A stretch of DNA of 64,000 nt from HyVt-477 sp965224605 (GCA_965224605.1 CBDCZP010000001.1:1-64000), one strand, 5' to 3'. Shown: positions 16,850 to 26,466, counted from the first letter of the stretch. Numbers and translations are program-made. Notes: generated by a model not told the origin, from the sequence alone.

Positions 16850-16884
16850 AATAAGTCTTGCACTATGCGGTAGGCTTATTTTTT
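16850..16884 (+). terminator. Terminator after rpoS
   Basis: AATAAGTC (16850-16857) pairs with GGCTTATT (16873-16880), with an inner stem TTGCA and TGCGG around a 3-base loop; several pairs are G-U. A T run to 16884 follows. It overlaps the end of the convergent clpB gene. Confidence 0.6.
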
Positions 16885-19458
16885 ACTAAAAGCTATTCTG
16901 TCATCTTCTATATCAACATAGATGGCATCGCCACTTGAGAATTCACCACTTAAGATCAGTTGTGCGAGAGGGTTCTCAATTTCACTTTGAATGGCTCGCT
17001 TTAATGGACGTGCTCCAAACACAGGATCAAAGCCTTCTTCGCCTAACAAATCAAGCGCTGCATCACTAAAGTCAATTGATAACTCGTTATCTTTAAGGCG
17101 CTTGTTCAACTGCTTAAGCTGGATGGTGGCTATCTTGCGAATCTCTTTTTTGCCAAGAGGTCTGAAGACCACACTATCATCAATCCGGTTAATAAACTCA
17201 GGACGAAAGTGTGAACCGACAATTTCCATAACAGCTTTTTTCATCGCATCATAGTTTTCTTCGCCTGCCATGGACTGGATCACATCAGAGCCAAGGTTGG
17301 AGGTCATGACAATCACCGTATTGCGGAAATCAACGGTACGTCCTTGACCATCCGTTAAACGTCCATCATCCAGTACTTGTAACAAGACATTGAAGACATC
17401 CGGGTGGGCTTTCTCAACTTCATCCAGTAACACGACAGAGTAGGGCTTACGACGAACTAACTCGGTTAGATAACCGCCTTCTTCATAACCCACATATCCA
17501 GGAGGTGCACCGATCAGGCGTGCTACAGAATGCTTTTCCATGAACTCGGACATATCAATGCGTACCATTGCATCCGGTGTATCAAATAAAAAGGTAGCTA
17601 AAGCCTTTGTTAATTCTGTTTTACCCACACCTGTTGGCCCTAGAAACAAGAATGAACCATTAGGCCGATTAGGATCAGAAATACCGGCACGAGAACGGCG
17701 AATAGCATTAGATACGGCGATCACAGCTTCATTCTGTCCAATCACCTGTTTTCCTAGTTCATCTTCCATGCGCAATAACTTATCGCGCTCACCTTCAAGC
17801 ATTTTAGAGATAGGAATACCTGTCCAGTGTGAGACAATCTCGGCAATTTCTTCATCAGAAACTTTGTTTCGCAAGAGTTGAAAATTATCGGTTACATCCG
17901 CCTCACTTGCCGCTTCCAATTGCTTTTCCAGCTCTGGAATACGCCCATATTGCAATTCAGACATGCGTTGTAGATCACTGGCTCGGTGTGCTGTTTCTAG
18001 CTCGATGCGAGCTTGATCCAGTTCTTCTTTAATATGTGCAGTGCCTTGGACAGCTGCTTTTTCTGCCTTCCAAATTTCTTCCAGATCAGAAAATTCTTTT
18101 TCAAGATCACTAATCTTGTCTTCAAGCTCAGCAAGGCGCTTTTTAGACGCATCATCAGTCTCTTTTTTGAGGGCTTCACGTTCAATTTTGTACTGGATAA
18201 GCTTACGTTCAAGCTTGTCCATAGCATCCGGTTTGGAATCAATTTCAAGACGAATTTTTGATGCAGCTTCATCAATCAGATCAATGGCTTTATCTGGCAG
18301 TTGTCGATCTGTAATATAGCGATGTGACAAGGTAGCGGCGGCAACAATGGCTGGATCGGTAATCTCCACACCATGATGCGCCTCATAACGCTCTTTCAAA
18401 CCACGCAAAATGGCAATGGTGTCTTCAACCGTGGGTTCATCGACAATAATTTTCTGGAATCGACGCTCTAACGCAGCATCTTTTTCGATATATTTACGAT
18501 ATTCATCCAGTGTAGTTGCGCCGACACAATGCAGTTCACCACGAGCCAGAGCGGGTTTTAGCATATTACCTGCATCCATCGCACCCTCTGCGGCACCTGC
18601 ACCGACCATGGTATGAAGTTCATCAATAAACAGAATGACATTGCCTTCAGACTTGGCAATATCATTCAATACGGCTTTCAAACGTTCCTCGAAATCACCT
18701 CTGAACTTTGCACCCGCTAGTAACGCAGCTAAATCTAAAGACAACAGGCGTTTGCCCTTGACACTTTCGGGTACTTCACCATTAACAATACGTTGCGCAA
18801 GACCTTCTACCAGTGCCGTTTTACCCACACCAGGTTCACCAATAATGACAGGATTGTTTTTAGTTCTGCGTTGTAATATCTGTACCATGCGACGAATTTC
18901 TTCATCACGGCCAATAATGGGATCTATTTTTCCCTGTTCTGCACGTTCTGTAAGGTCAATCGTGTATTTCTTTAACGCTTCACGTTGATCTTCTGCATTC
19001 GGATCATCAACGGATTGACCACCGCGGATGTTATCAATTGCCAACTGAACTGCTTCTTTGTTTGCTCCTGTCTCGCGGAGAATAGAACCCGATTTTCCCT
19101 TATCGTCCATCAACGCAAGCAAGAATAAATCAGATGAAATATATTGATCATTACGTTTTTGTGCCAGCTTGTCTGTTGCATTTAACAGTTTTGCCAAATC
19201 ATTGGATATATGAATATCACCGGCATCACCACCACTCACGCTCGCCATGCTATCCACCGCATCGCCAAGATGTGAGCGCAATAAATTCACATTGACACCA
19301 GCTTGCGCCAACATACTGCGTGCAACACCGCCTTCCTGATCCAGTAGCGCAATAAGTAAATGAGTGGGTTCAATAAATTGATGATCTTTACCCAATGCCA
19401 GTGATTGGGCATCTTGTAATGCCAGTTGGAATTTACTGGTTAATTTGTCTGTTCTCAT
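16876..19458 (-). CDS. clpB: ATP-dependent disaggregase ClpB
   Basis: The 860-residue protein has the Clp N-terminal repeats (1-145), a first AAA+ module with Walker A GEPGVGKT near 206, a middle coiled coil (about 410-520) and a second AAA+ module with GPTGVGKT near 605, with Walker B and sensor motifs present. It works with DnaK to solubilise protein aggregates. GGGAG precedes the ATG on the minus strand, and a sigma32-type promoter lies about 35 bases further up. Length and domains are normal. Confidence 0.97.
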   Translation of the reverse strand: MRTDKLTSKFQLALQDAQSLALGKDHQFIEPTHLLIALLDQEGGVARSMLAQAGVNVNLLRSHLGDAVDSMASVSGGDAGDIHISNDLAKLLNATDKLAQKRNDQYISSDLFLLALMDDKGKSGSILRETGANKEAVQLAIDNIRGGQSVDDPNAEDQREALKKYTIDLTERAEQGKIDPIIGRDEEIRRMVQILQRRTKNNPVIIGEPGVGKTALVEGLAQRIVNGEVPESVKGKRLLSLDLAALLAGAKFRGDFEERLKAVLNDIAKSEGNVILFIDELHTMVGAGAAEGAMDAGNMLKPALARGELHCVGATTLDEYRKYIEKDAALERRFQKIIVDEPTVEDTIAILRGLKERYEAHHGVEITDPAIVAAATLSHRYITDRQLPDKAIDLIDEAASKIRLEIDSKPDAMDKLERKLIQYKIEREALKKETDDASKKRLAELEDKISDLEKEFSDLEEIWKAEKAAVQGTAHIKEELDQARIELETAHRASDLQRMSELQYGRIPELEKQLEAASEADVTDNFQLLRNKVSDEEIAEIVSHWTGIPISKMLEGERDKLLRMEDELGKQVIGQNEAVIAVSNAIRRSRAGISDPNRPNGSFLFLGPTGVGKTELTKALATFLFDTPDAMVRIDMSEFMEKHSVARLIGAPPGYVGYEEGGYLTELVRRKPYSVVLLDEVEKAHPDVFNVLLQVLDDGRLTDGQGRTVDFRNTVIVMTSNLGSDVIQSMAGEENYDAMKKAVMEIVGSHFRPEFINRIDDSVVFRPLGKKEIRKIATIQLKQLNKRLKDNELSIDFSDAALDLLGEEGFDPVFGARPLKRAIQSEIENPLAQLILSGEFSSGDAIYVDIEDDRIAFSKK

Positions 19459-19492
19459 TGAGAATCTCCCAAATAATTCTTAGTTAGTTACT

Positions 19493-19520
19493 AGATAGGG
19501 ATATTGATATTAAATACAAG
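19493..19520 (-). promoter_or_regulatory. Heat-shock (sigma32) promoter of clpB
   Basis: On the minus strand CTTGTA (19520-19515) and CCCTATCT (19500-19493) are 14 bases apart. This matches the sigma32 consensus CTTGAA, 13-14 bases, CCCCATNT, and the position upstream of clpB is right. Confidence 0.75.
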
Positions 19521-19646
19521 TGTAGTAATGAACTTGCATAAGAACAGTAATGATCTGAATCAAGCTTTCTGATAGATATTTTATTTGCTGAGCGGGTGGA
19601 GGTAGATGCTTGAAAGGGGGAAAAGGAGTTTAGGTCTGGAAGAATG

Positions 19647-19674
19647 GGCAGCTCCGATTGAAATCGGTGCTGCC
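19647..19674 (-). terminator. Hairpin after the cytochrome c gene
   Basis: GGCAGC and GCTGCC (outer, 6 bp) and CCGATT and AATCGG (inner, 6 bp) form a long stem with one mismatch, 10 bases after the cytochrome c stop codon. No T run follows, so it may act as an mRNA-stabilising hairpin rather than a true terminator. Confidence 0.5.
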
Positions 19675-19684
19675 GATGACTAAC

Positions 19685-19999
19685 TTATTTTGCTTTGCTA
19701 ACCATATAGTCAACAACTGCTTTTACTGCATCGTCAGATAAATTTGCTCGACCACCTTTAGCTGGCATAGCACCTTTTCCTTTTATAGATGTTTCATAAA
19801 GCGCATCAATGCCTTTTTCGATACGAGGTGCCCAAGCTTCTTTATCGCCTAGTTTGGGCGAGTTGGCAACACCAGCATCATGGCAAACACCGCATGCTTC
19901 TTTGTAAGTTTTTTCAGCCGCATCATCATCGGCAGTGGCTGTAAACGAAACTGCTAGAAGCACAGAGGCTAAAGAGAGTTTAAGTATAGATGTGTTCAT
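19685..19999 (-). CDS. Periplasmic cytochrome c5-type protein
   Basis: The 104-residue protein has a signal peptide ending near TATA-DD and one haem-binding CGVCH at about residues 36-40, with the axial Met in KGAMPAKGG near residue 77. Size and spacing fit the cytochrome c5 family, single-haem periplasmic electron carriers that often serve terminal oxidases. A GGAG-type ribosome binding site precedes the ATG. It is monocistronic, with a hairpin after the stop. Confidence 0.9.
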   Translation of the reverse strand: MNTSILKLSLASVLLAVSFTATADDDAAEKTYKEACGVCHDAGVANSPKLGDKEAWAPRIEKGIDALYETSIKGKGAMPAKGGRANLSDDAVKAVVDYMVSKAK

Positions 20000-20221
20000 G
20001 GATTTTCTCCGTTAGTGAATTGAAATAATTGAGGTTATTAAAAAAATTGAATCTAGGGAAGTTCTGTTAACTGTGTAAAATTGTGTAAGTTATACGCGAT
20101 ATATCATGAACCACGAAAAAATACAAATATTGTGAGAGGTTTAACTTGTATGTAAAAGCCTAATAGGCAGCTATTTACAGAGAGATAGTAAATGGATAAA
20201 CCAAAATAACTTGGAGGATAA

Positions 20222-20612
20222 GTGCTGCACAAAGAGTTCACAATATGTAAACACAAAGATAGATGGTGGGTTATTGACAGGGCTGTTCGATGCTAATTTT
20301 TTTCATACAATGAATAGCCAATTTGCATTTTTGGTAGGTCGAATAAGCGATAGCGCCATCCGACAAACACATTAAATTCAATATCTTGTCGGATGGCGTT
20401 CCTTATCCGACCTACCCATCATATGAAGATTCAATAGTATTTTGTACAAAAGAGCTAGCATTGAACAGCCCTGGGTTATTGACATAGGAGGTAACAATTT
20501 AAGGCTAATAGCCGCAATGCTTTTCACTACACAAAAAGTATCCATAAAACATATTGTTACTCATCCCGAATATGACAAACTAACACAGAGATATAAGAAA
20601 GGAGAATTATAA
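20222..20612 (+). pseudogene. HigB-type toxin remnant split by a MITE
   Basis: A GTG at 20222 behind GGAGG starts VLHKEFTICKHKDRWWVID, interrupted at 20277 by the element 20278-20473. Taking out the element and one 9-base duplication restores the frame: DIGGNNLRLIAAML and IVTHPEYDKLTQRYKKGEL, ending at 20612. The RLI and THPEYD parts match HigB mRNA interferases. Only about 61 codons remain; family members have about 95-110, so the N-terminus is also missing or out of frame. A further start (ATG 20612) overlaps the stop, where higA would be expected, but no antitoxin sequence follows. Confidence 0.75.
20278..20473 (-). mobile_element. MITE-like element, copy 1 (196 bp)
   Basis: Terminal inverted repeats read CAGGGCTGTTC at the left and GAACAGCCCTG at the right, extending to about 18 bp with one mismatch. 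The 9-base target duplication is GGTTATTGA. It is the reverse complement of the copy at 28603-28798. Inside are two facing units resembling enterobacterial REP palindromes (GTAGGTCG to CGACAA, and TTGTCGGATGGC to CGACCTAC). It encodes nothing and must have been moved by a transposase elsewhere. It breaks a higB gene. Confidence 0.88.
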
Positions 20613-20717
20613 TGTTAGCTTTAAAACCTAGAAACACTAACCCACTCTTTTCTAGGGTTTGCTTCAGAAGCATCAAATATCCTGCATATCAAAACAGACC
20701 AGAAGAGTTGCTTAAAA

Positions 20718-21071
20718 ATGTTCACGGCACAATGTCATTGTGGAAATGTAAAACTTGCTACAAAGAATATTCCTGAATCATTATTAAGCTGTAATTGTTC
20801 TATTTGTAACCGTGTTGGTGCTTTGTGGGCATACTATAAAGCAGAAGATGTGGAAATAAACATCAAAGATAGCCCAATATCCATTTACCTATGGGATAAA
20901 AAAGAAATTAAGTTACATCATTGTCCATATTGTGGCTGTACAACACACTATAGTTCTAATGGAGAAAAACAGACAGTCATCAATGCACGAATGGCAGAGT
21001 TAAAAGTCACTGAAAATATTCCAGTTAAAAGTTTGATGGTGCAGATGCTTGGAAGTTTATCTCGTGAATAA
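20718..21071 (+). CDS. GFA-family glutathione-dependent formaldehyde-activating-type protein
   Basis: The 117-residue protein has the zinc-binding pattern of the GFA/CENP-V fold: CHCG near residue 6, SCNCSICNRVGALWAYY near 29-45, and HHCPYCGCTTHY near 71-82. The cysteine set is complete. Family members are annotated by one glutathione-formaldehyde enzyme, but most have no known function, so no reaction is assigned. The start lacks a strong ribosome binding site. Confidence 0.85.
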   Translation: MFTAQCHCGNVKLATKNIPESLLSCNCSICNRVGALWAYYKAEDVEINIKDSPISIYLWDKKEIKLHHCPYCGCTTHYSSNGEKQTVINARMAELKVTENIPVKSLMVQMLGSLSRE

Positions 21072-21089
21072 CTCTACAGCTTCAACTTT

Positions 21090-21914
21090 CTACTTGCCTG
21101 CAGCGCTATCAACTTTTTGCTGACCCGCATCTTTTTCAGTCCTAGCTTCTTGTGCTGCTGCACTATCCACCGCATTAGTTTCTTGCTGTCCGTCCGCCGT
21201 AGTATAAGTCTGGGTAGCATCGAGTGATTTGTTAACAATTTCTTTTATATTTGAAAAAGTACATATATCAGCATACTGCTCAATCTCGATATAAAAATCT
21301 TTGAATTTTATATTATTTTTTTCTTTTCGAGCCCTAGATTCAATAAGTGTTCTTTTATCCTTCATCACTTTAAAAATATGTTGTTTCACTTTCGTAGTAT
21401 TAGCGAACAAGAAAGTACCCGTATAATTGTCTGCTACTCTAGTAAAAGCAGTATTTGCCGCATTAAACCCTGTAATAGTATTATAGTTTGTGCTTGAAGC
21501 ACTTAGCAAAGTAGAACCTAACTGAGTGATGATGTTGTAGTTAGTTCTGCTGGTTTGCACTTTTCGTTGTGACTCGTCAAGCCGATTAAACCAGCGTAGA
21601 CAATAAGCATCTACTAAACCTAACCCCTCGGTGACGTAGTTTCTGATAAATTCGGGTTTACTGGGTTTATAACAAACCTCTTTTGAGTCAATGTCGCAAT
21701 TTCTGTCAGGTGAATAATAAGATTTGGCAAGCATCAGCGATCTATAATAATCTTCAACAGGGAGGTTCCTCGCAAACGCTACATTCTCATCGGGGTTATT
21801 TCCATTTGCATCATGGATCGATGTTGGATTAATAATATTTTTTTGGCTTAATGTGGAACAGCTCGTTAAAAGAATCAATGTTAAAGTAAGTAAGCCGGTT
21901 GTGTTAAATGTCAT
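21090..21914 (-). CDS. Lipoprotein of unknown function
   Basis: Starting at the ATG at 21912-21914, the protein has 274 residues with a lipoprotein signal (MTFNTTGLLTLTLILLTSC; lipobox LTSC). An upstream TTG would place 15 unneeded residues before the signal. The mature part has paired Cys residues in RNCDIDSKEVCYKP and a long helical middle; the C-terminal 45 residues are Gln/Ala/Asp-rich and probably disordered. I do not recognise the family. It stands alone between gfa and selD. Confidence 0.7.
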   Translation of the reverse strand: MTFNTTGLLTLTLILLTSCSTLSQKNIINPTSIHDANGNNPDENVAFARNLPVEDYYRSLMLAKSYYSPDRNCDIDSKEVCYKPSKPEFIRNYVTEGLGLVDAYCLRWFNRLDESQRKVQTSRTNYNIITQLGSTLLSASSTNYNTITGFNAANTAFTRVADNYTGTFLFANTTKVKQHIFKVMKDKRTLIESRARKEKNNIKFKDFYIEIEQYADICTFSNIKEIVNKSLDATQTYTTADGQQETNAVDSAAAQEARTEKDAGQQKVDSAAGK

Positions 21915-22212
21915 CTGAAGTCTCTTGTTAATCAGTTTGTATTCTGTCGGTGAATTCAACTTCTAAGTGAAACAGTCTTATTTGATGATAAAAAAGAGTA
22001 AGAGGAGTTTTTAAGCTCCTTGAAGAGCAAGCTATGTATGCCCTAGCTGTTTTTACACTACCCTTTACAAGGTAATTAATCAAGCTGTTGTATAGCATTT
22101 GAACTATTGGTAAGCCTTGGTTGATACTCTTTAATGCCGATTAATTTAACACTGGTATTAACACACCTATACTACCCATCTGTGATGTGTAAAAACAATC
22201 AATCTCGGTCGA

Positions 22213-23256
22213 TCAGGCTAATGAGATCAATGTCTGTTGCGGAGAAGAAGCCTTAGTCATCTGCCCAATAGGTTCTAGTTCTAGGCCATTTTTGCGGGCA
22301 ATACTGAGAAATTCGTCTTTACCTTCGTTACTGACCATAATCAACAGTCCTCCGCTGGTTTGTGGATCACAGAGGATTTCTCGTTGACGCTGGGTCATTT
22401 CTCCTAGTACATGTCCAAAGCTATCGTAGTTTCGTTGTGCGCCACCCGGTGAGCATGCTAAATCCAGATATTCATGTACGTGGGGTAATAGTGGAATTTT
22501 ATCGAAATAGAGGTGTGCAGTAAGACCACTGCCTTCACAAATTTCGCGCAAATGTCCAGCAAGACCAAAACCAGTAACATCTGTCAGTGCATTGACGCCG
22601 TTGATCTTGGCTATTTGGCTGCCTATTTTGTTTAATTGACACATGGTGTCAATAGCGATATGTGTATGTTCTGCTTTTATTTTCTTGTGTTTCTGTGCGG
22701 TGGTGAGTATTCCAATTCCAAGAGGCTTTGTTAGAAAGAGGTAGTCGCCGTCTTTTGCAGTACTATTTTGCTTGAGTTCATCAATGTTAACGGTACCCGT
22801 GACGGCTAAACCAAATATGGGTTCTGGCGCATCAATGCTATGACCGCCGGCTAAAGCAATACCCGCATCGTGACAAACTTTCCTGCCGCCTTCGATGACT
22901 TGCTGTCCAACCTCAGCGGGTAATTTATCAATAGGCCAACCAAAGATGGCTATAGCCATGATAGGTTTTCCACCCATGGCGTAAACATCACTAATAGCAT
23001 TGGTTGCAGCGATCTGTCCGAAAGTGAAAGGGTCATCCACAATAGGCATAAAAAAATCAGTAGTACTGATGATACCCGTACCATTACCCACGTCATAGAC
23101 CGCAGCATCGTCTCGGGAGCTATTTCCGACCAGCAAAGCGCTATCTAACTCTTGAGTTAATTGAGTCTGCAAGATGACATCCAGTACCGCAGGGGATATT
23201 TTACAACCACAACCTGCTCCGTGGCTGTACTCAGTTAAGCGTATTTTTTTTGTCAT
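22213..23256 (-). CDS. selD: Selenide, water dikinase
   Basis: The 347-residue protein matches SelD along its full length. HGAGCGCKI at residues 12-20 holds the catalytic Cys16 and Lys19, so this is the Cys form, not a selenoprotein. The ATP-binding ITTDFFMPIVDDPF and the GGHSID block follow. It makes selenophosphate for Sec-tRNA or selenouridine synthesis. No selA, selB or selU lies in the window. The start is followed upstream by a 10-bp dyad (23291-23332). Confidence 0.95.
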   Translation of the reverse strand: MTKKIRLTEYSHGAGCGCKISPAVLDVILQTQLTQELDSALLVGNSSRDDAAVYDVGNGTGIISTTDFFMPIVDDPFTFGQIAATNAISDVYAMGGKPIMAIAIFGWPIDKLPAEVGQQVIEGGRKVCHDAGIALAGGHSIDAPEPIFGLAVTGTVNIDELKQNSTAKDGDYLFLTKPLGIGILTTAQKHKKIKAEHTHIAIDTMCQLNKIGSQIAKINGVNALTDVTGFGLAGHLREICEGSGLTAHLYFDKIPLLPHVHEYLDLACSPGGAQRNYDSFGHVLGEMTQRQREILCDPQTSGGLLIMVSNEGKDEFLSIARKNGLELEPIGQMTKASSPQQTLISLA

Positions 23257-23290
23257 GGTTAAAGCCTTGAGATCAATTAGGACTAATGGT

Positions 23291-23332
23291 TGTTGTGCGA
23301 AATACTACTGTTAAGCGATATCTCGCACAACA
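23291..23332. promoter_or_regulatory. Ten-base dyad between selD and the UDG gene
   Basis: TGTTGTGCGA (23291-23300) and TCGCACAACA (23323-23332) are perfectly complementary across 22 bases. It lies after the uracil-DNA glycosylase stop and before the selD start on the minus strand. It lacks a T run, so it is a leader hairpin or operator rather than a simple terminator. Confidence 0.4.
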
Positions 23333-23373
23333 GGAATCATTAAATTTCATAGTGGATAGCGAAATACGGGGAA

Positions 23374-24003
23374 TCAATGATTAACACTGATCAATTGCTG
23401 TGCTTTCTCAAAGACCAAGTCGAACATGGATTCAGTGAGTCGTTTAGTTTGGGTGTTGTAACGACTACAGTGATAAGAATCTAGCAACACAAATCGCTCA
23501 AGTTGATGGACTTGTGCATGACCAAACTTATAAGCTGAAAGGCGATTGTCGGTAGCACGTAGTACGGCATTATGGGCGATAGTCCCTAATGCCAGAACGA
23601 TAGCGTTATCAGGCAATCCTTGCAGCTCATCTTTGAAAAAAGCATTACAGTTCACTATTTCAGTATTCAGGGGTTTGTTTTGTGGCGGTAAACATTTTAC
23701 GGCATTGGTGATTCTGCAATTGTTTAACTGCAATTGATCATCGGCATTCGATACGGGATGGGTGCTAAAACCAAATTTGTGCAAACTTCGAAACAACCAT
23801 TCACCCGATGCATCTCCTGTGAAAGGTCTTCCTGTTGCATTGGCACCATGTAAACCGGGAGCTAAGCCTACAATCAGCAATTGAGCCGTATCATCACCAA
23901 AAACAGGTACAGGCTTACAAAAATAATGGGGGTATTGCTGTTTCACTGTACTTAGATGCTTTACTAAGCGTTTACAGCGGCGGCACTCTGGTTTGAATTT
24001 CAT
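23374..24003 (-). CDS. Family 5 uracil-DNA glycosylase (UDGb-type)
   Basis: The 209-residue protein has the [4Fe-4S] ligands in CRRCKRL near the N-terminus and further Cys residues in NAVKCLPPQNKP and NCNAFF. The catalytic loop reads GLAPGLHGANATGRPFTGD and the second motif DSYHCSRYNTQ. GLAPG..GANATGRPF is characteristic of family 5 (UDGb), which removes uracil and other deaminated bases. A tail of about 20 residues follows the core. Confidence 0.85.
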   Translation of the reverse strand: MKFKPECRRCKRLVKHLSTVKQQYPHYFCKPVPVFGDDTAQLLIVGLAPGLHGANATGRPFTGDASGEWLFRSLHKFGFSTHPVSNADDQLQLNNCRITNAVKCLPPQNKPLNTEIVNCNAFFKDELQGLPDNAIVLALGTIAHNAVLRATDNRLSAYKFGHAQVHQLERFVLLDSYHCSRYNTQTKRLTESMFDLVFEKAQQLISVNH

Positions 24004-24048
24004 TCTGGTTCGAATTTCATGTGATTTATGACTAGCTAGTTAGCTAAG

Positions 24049-25413
24049 TTAGCTAAGTAAGCTCGGTAGCCAGGTCACTAACTCAGGCCATATTGCCAGA
24101 ATAGCCAGCGCTATCAGTTGAATAAAAATAAAGGGAATAACGCCTCTATAGATTTGTCGGGTGGTCACTGTTTTGGGCGCAACGCCACGTAAATAAAATA
24201 GTGCAAATCCAAAGGGAGGGGTGAGGAATGAGGTTTGTAGATTGATAGCAATCATAATCCCTAGCCAAACCGGGTCAATATCCATCATCAATAGTATCGG
24301 AGCAACGATGGGTACGACGACAAAAGTAATTTCAATAAAGTCGAGTACAAACCCTAGCAGGAACATAATGAGCATGACGATGAGAATAGCGGACCATTTG
24401 CCACCGGGCAGATTGGAAAGTAGCTGATGAATTTGATCGTCGCCCCCGAAGCCTCTGAAGACTAATGAAAATAGTGATGCACCGATAAGAATCATGAACA
24501 CCATGCTAGTGACTTTTACGGTTTCTTCCAGACTTTGCTTGAGAGTGAGGAGGTTGAGTTTGCGGTTTAATATTGCCAGCAACATAGCTCCAACGGCACC
24601 CACTGACGCGGCTTCGGTGGGTGTGGCTAAACCGCCCAGAATCGAGCCAAGTACGGCAAGAATAAGTGTTAATGGAGGGAGTAGAGCTTTTAGTACTTTT
24701 ATAATATTGAGTTTTTGATGTTCGGGGACTTCAATAGCCGGCATGGCATTGGGTTTTAGCCAGGCAACTAGCGCCAGATAAAGAAGATATAAGCTCACCA
24801 GTAGCAATCCAGGAATAATGGCTCCAGCAAATAAGTCGCCCACAGAGATTTGTTCGGGGGAGAAAATACCCTGATTAAGTTGTGCTTGCTGATAGGCAGA
24901 AGAGAGTTGATCACCGAGTAATACAAGGATGATGGAGGGCGGGATAATTTGTCCCAAGGTGCCGGATGAACAAATAATACCGCAGGCAATTTCAGGTTGA
25001 TAACCGCGTTTAAGCATAACGGGAAGTGATAGCAAACCCATCGTCACAACCGTTGCGCCTACTATGCCGGTGCTTGCTGCGAGCAACATACCTACGATGA
25101 TGACGGAGAAACCTAGCCCTCCTCGTAGTGAACCGAACAATTGTGCCATGGTGTCCAGCAGATCTTCCGCTAGTTTGGATTTTTCTAGCACGATACCCAT
25201 AAAAACAAACAAGGGTACGGCTAATAATGTTTGATTCATCATAATGCCAGTGATGCGTTCTGGCATGGCGCTGAGTAGTGGATCGAAAGTTCCGGTTAAT
25301 GTACCAATGCCTGCAAAAATCAGCGCAACCCCACCCAAAGTAAATGCTACAGGATAGCCCGCCATCAAGACAATAATGACGCTAAGAAAGAGTAAAAAAG
25401 GCATCCATTCCAT
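24049..25413 (-). CDS. TRAP transporter large permease (DctM-like)
   Basis: The 454-residue protein has about twelve membrane segments in the DctM pattern (GYPVAFTLGGVALIF near the start, GLLSLPVMLKRGY, PTEAASVGAVGAM). This subunit carries sodium-coupled uptake of small organic acids in TRAP systems. Its ATG overlaps the small-subunit stop (TAATG). The upstream DctQ gene is frameshifted and no DctP binding-protein gene lies next to it; substrate unknown. Confidence 0.92.
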   Translation of the reverse strand: MEWMPFLLFLSVIIVLMAGYPVAFTLGGVALIFAGIGTLTGTFDPLLSAMPERITGIMMNQTLLAVPLFVFMGIVLEKSKLAEDLLDTMAQLFGSLRGGLGFSVIIVGMLLAASTGIVGATVVTMGLLSLPVMLKRGYQPEIACGIICSSGTLGQIIPPSIILVLLGDQLSSAYQQAQLNQGIFSPEQISVGDLFAGAIIPGLLLVSLYLLYLALVAWLKPNAMPAIEVPEHQKLNIIKVLKALLPPLTLILAVLGSILGGLATPTEAASVGAVGAMLLAILNRKLNLLTLKQSLEETVKVTSMVFMILIGASLFSLVFRGFGGDDQIHQLLSNLPGGKWSAILIVMLIMFLLGFVLDFIEITFVVVPIVAPILLMMDIDPVWLGIMIAINLQTSFLTPPFGFALFYLRGVAPKTVTTRQIYRGVIPFIFIQLIALAILAIWPELVTWLPSLLS

Positions 25414-25950
25414 TAGAGGTGTTCCTTGTCAGTGCCAGAGTTGGCACTAGATAGCGTTATCCATGCGCGAATAATAGAAGAGATCGCTTGTAGCAATAAC
25501 AGCAAACCTAGTAGTGGGATAAAGCTTTTCAGGATAAAGATTAATGGCAGACCTCCTGCTTCACGTGAACCTTCTAGTTGCGTCCATGATGCGATGACAT
25601 AATCAGCACTTATCCAGATGAGAAAAAACACAAAAGGGGATGAGTAAAAATAGACCGCCGAGTATGTTGACCCATGAACGAACGTTTTCTGTCATGTTTT
25701 GATAGAAAATATCCACTCGAACGTGTCCACGTTGTTTAAAAGTGTAGGCAGCTCCGCCCATAAAAAGCAGTGCATGGAAATAAAGCGCAGATTCTTGCAG
25801 GCCAATGGAACCCCAGTCGAAACCCTTGCGAAGTACAACGACAAGAAAAGTTATCAGTGCCGCGGCAAGTGCTCCCCAGGCGATGGTTTTGCCTATTTTT
25901 TCATTTAGTGTATCTATGAGCTGAGCTATTTTTTCCACGGCATTCTCCAC
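25413..25950 (-). pseudogene. TRAP transporter small subunit (DctQ-like), frameshifted
   Basis: The N-terminal part (from 25950) gives MENAVEKIAQLIDTLNEKIG and on to GGLFLLIPF, then leaves frame; the C-terminal part (LIWISADYVIASWTQLEGSR to 25413) is in another frame. The join falls between two T runs on the minus strand (25632-25635 and 25623-25628), where dropping one base restores a continuous four-helix DctQ protein. This is either a real frameshift, a sequence error in a homopolymer, or a slippery site. The neighbouring DctM gene is intact. Confidence 0.75.
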
Positions 25951-26204
25951 GGTTTTATCCTCATCTTTTTTCTGGTCTAAGACCTGTTGATTTTAGGAGG
26001 GCGAATAATAGCAGATCAAGCGGTGTAAAATATATAATTTAGCTTGCTGTTAGCGGTGCAATCTGATATTTTAGCGCGCCTTATGGAATGGGAGCATTTG
26101 TTGCGTTAATGTATTGTCAGTCACAATGACAGAGCAGAACGACAGGCAGATGATTCCAGCGAATTATTACAGTATTAATTACAGATTTTTAGCGGAGAAT
26201 AACA

Positions 26205-26441
26205 ATGTCTCGTGTATGTCAGGTAACAGGTAAGCGTCCAGTTGCAGGTAACAACGTATCACACGCTCATAACAAAACAAGACGTCGGTTTTTACCGAAC
26301 TTGCACACACACCGTTTTTGGGTAGAAAGTGAAAACCGTTGGGTTAAGCTACAGCTATCTGCTAAAGGTATGCGTATTATTGATAAAAAAGGTATCGACA
26401 CGGTTCTTGCGGAAATGCGCAAACGTGGCGAGAAGGTTTAA
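26205..26441 (+). CDS. rpmB: 50S ribosomal protein L28
   Basis: The 78-residue protein reads MSRVCQVTGKRPVAGNNVSH and matches bacterial L28 over its full length. GGAG precedes the ATG. It binds 23S rRNA. rpmG follows 25 bases later, the standard rpmB-rpmG pair. Confidence 0.97.
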   Translation: MSRVCQVTGKRPVAGNNVSHAHNKTRRRFLPNLHTHRFWVESENRWVKLQLSAKGMRIIDKKGIDTVLAEMRKRGEKV

Positions 26442-26466
26442 TATTTAAGGTTAACGGAGACTAGTT

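Noticed and set aside
17540..18988. Several open frames of 60-120 codons on the plus strand opposite clpB
   Set aside because: They mirror the codon pattern of clpB, lack ribosome binding sites and show no family features.
23291..23332. SECIS element or Sec-related structure near selD
   Set aside because: SelD here uses Cys (no in-frame TGA) and the dyad lies in untranslated DNA with no bulged SECIS apical features.
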